Shown here: positions 22,136 through 22,275 of the stretch, piece by piece
Layout of the letters: every line of letters starts with the position of its first letter
How positions within the stretch are numbered: the stretch's first letter is position 1
NCBI GenBank assembly: GCA_039815945.1
Contig: JBCBYI010000042.1
Span: forward strand, 1-22,275
Source of the DNA: UBA11606 sp039815945
GTDB lineage: Bacteria; Actinomycetota; Acidimicrobiia; Acidimicrobiales; Aldehydirespiratoraceae
Direction of reading: 5' to 3'
DNA: 22,275 nt
Notes under the pieces: generated by a model
What the model was told of the DNA's origin: nothing
Databases searched by the model: none
The model's input: the letters and a program-made list of their open reading frames with translations, nothing else
Translations under genes and position numbers: made by a program

Positions 22136-22141
22136 ATGGTA
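22136..22141 (-). promoter_or_regulatory. -10 element (TACCAT) for thrH
   Basis: TACCAT on the minus strand, 8 bases before ATG 22127. It overlaps a weaker plus-strand hexamer TAGCTG (22140-22145) that lies 7 bases before ATG 22153. Confidence 0.5.
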
Positions 22142-22152
22142 GCTGTAGGGGC

Positions 22153-22275
22153 ATGGACTCCCCCACGGCGTGGTCACGAAGCGGTGTGAGCGACGAGGCG
22201 AAGGCGTGGCTCGCCGCCAATCCGCCATCGGCGCGGCTCCGGGTCACGAGCGACAACGCCGAGAAGGTCCGGGCC
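22153..22275 (+). CDS. Unidentified gene, first 41 codons (cut by window edge)
   Basis: An open frame from ATG 22153 to the window end begins MDSPTAWSRSGVSDEAKAWL and continues with AANPPSARLRVTSDN. There is no signal peptide or recognisable domain in the visible part. It is divergent from thrH with only 25 bases between the two start codons. TAGCTG 7 bases upstream is an imperfect -10 in the usual leaderless position, which favours a real gene. Function cannot be told. Confidence 0.5.
   Translation, partial: MDSPTAWSRSGVSDEAKAWLAANPPSARLRVTSDNAEKVRA

Noticed and set aside
22128..22256. N-terminal extension of ThrH to 22256
   Set aside because: Family members begin near residue 1 or 6 of the chosen start, and the extension lies upstream of the -10 and over a divergent frame.

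Overview
This is a very compact, GC-rich stretch of an actinobacterial chromosome. A mycothiol-type cysteine ligase, an InhA-type enoyl-ACP reductase, a DUF4032 kinase-like protein and the overall base composition suggest the class Acidimicrobiia (Ilumatobacter-like). That placement is an inference; there is no rRNA marker here. I see no tRNA, rRNA, CRISPR array, insertion sequence or phage gene. No gap between genes exceeds about 100 bases.

Layout. 1-601 (-): 5' part of a MshC-like ligase, divergent from 695-2282 (+): fabI and an RmlD-like reductase. 2279-4638 (-): two CNNM/CBS membrane proteins overlapping by 4 bases. 4705-8474 (+): two subunits of a heterodimeric ABC exporter with complementary active-site defects. 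8487-11393 (-): thiamine pyrophosphokinase, a membrane-anchored trypsin-like protease and a coiled-coil M23 peptidase. 11470-12255 (+): a dienelactone-hydrolase-like enzyme. 12252-15358 (-): four genes, namely a small membrane protein, a His/Asp-rich lipoprotein with a duplicated domain, a small cupredoxin-like lipoprotein and a polytopic membrane protein. This is the best candidate for an undescribed system, possibly envelope metal handling. 15403-17999 (-): patatin-like phospholipase, cupin and DUF72 protein, the last with a 24-bp tandem repeat at its 5' end. 18070-20195 (+): a cytochrome P450 and an SDR dehydrogenase in one operon. 20290-21510 (+): DUF4032 kinase-like protein. 21507-22127 (-): ThrH-type phosphatase. 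22153-end (+): start of an unidentified gene.

Expression logic. Nearly every first gene of a transcription unit has a TANNNT -10 hexamer ending 6-8 bases before its start codon. This is the layout of leaderless mRNAs, and it settles several GTG/ATG start choices. Only fabI and the His-rich lipoprotein have a clear Shine-Dalgarno sequence at the head of a unit. Genes inside operons are coupled by ATGA, GTGA or TGATG overlaps. Three of the four convergent pairs share their stop codons in a CTAG palindrome, which leaves no room for an intergenic terminator.

The coding calls rest on motifs read by eye and on family knowledge. No database search was possible.
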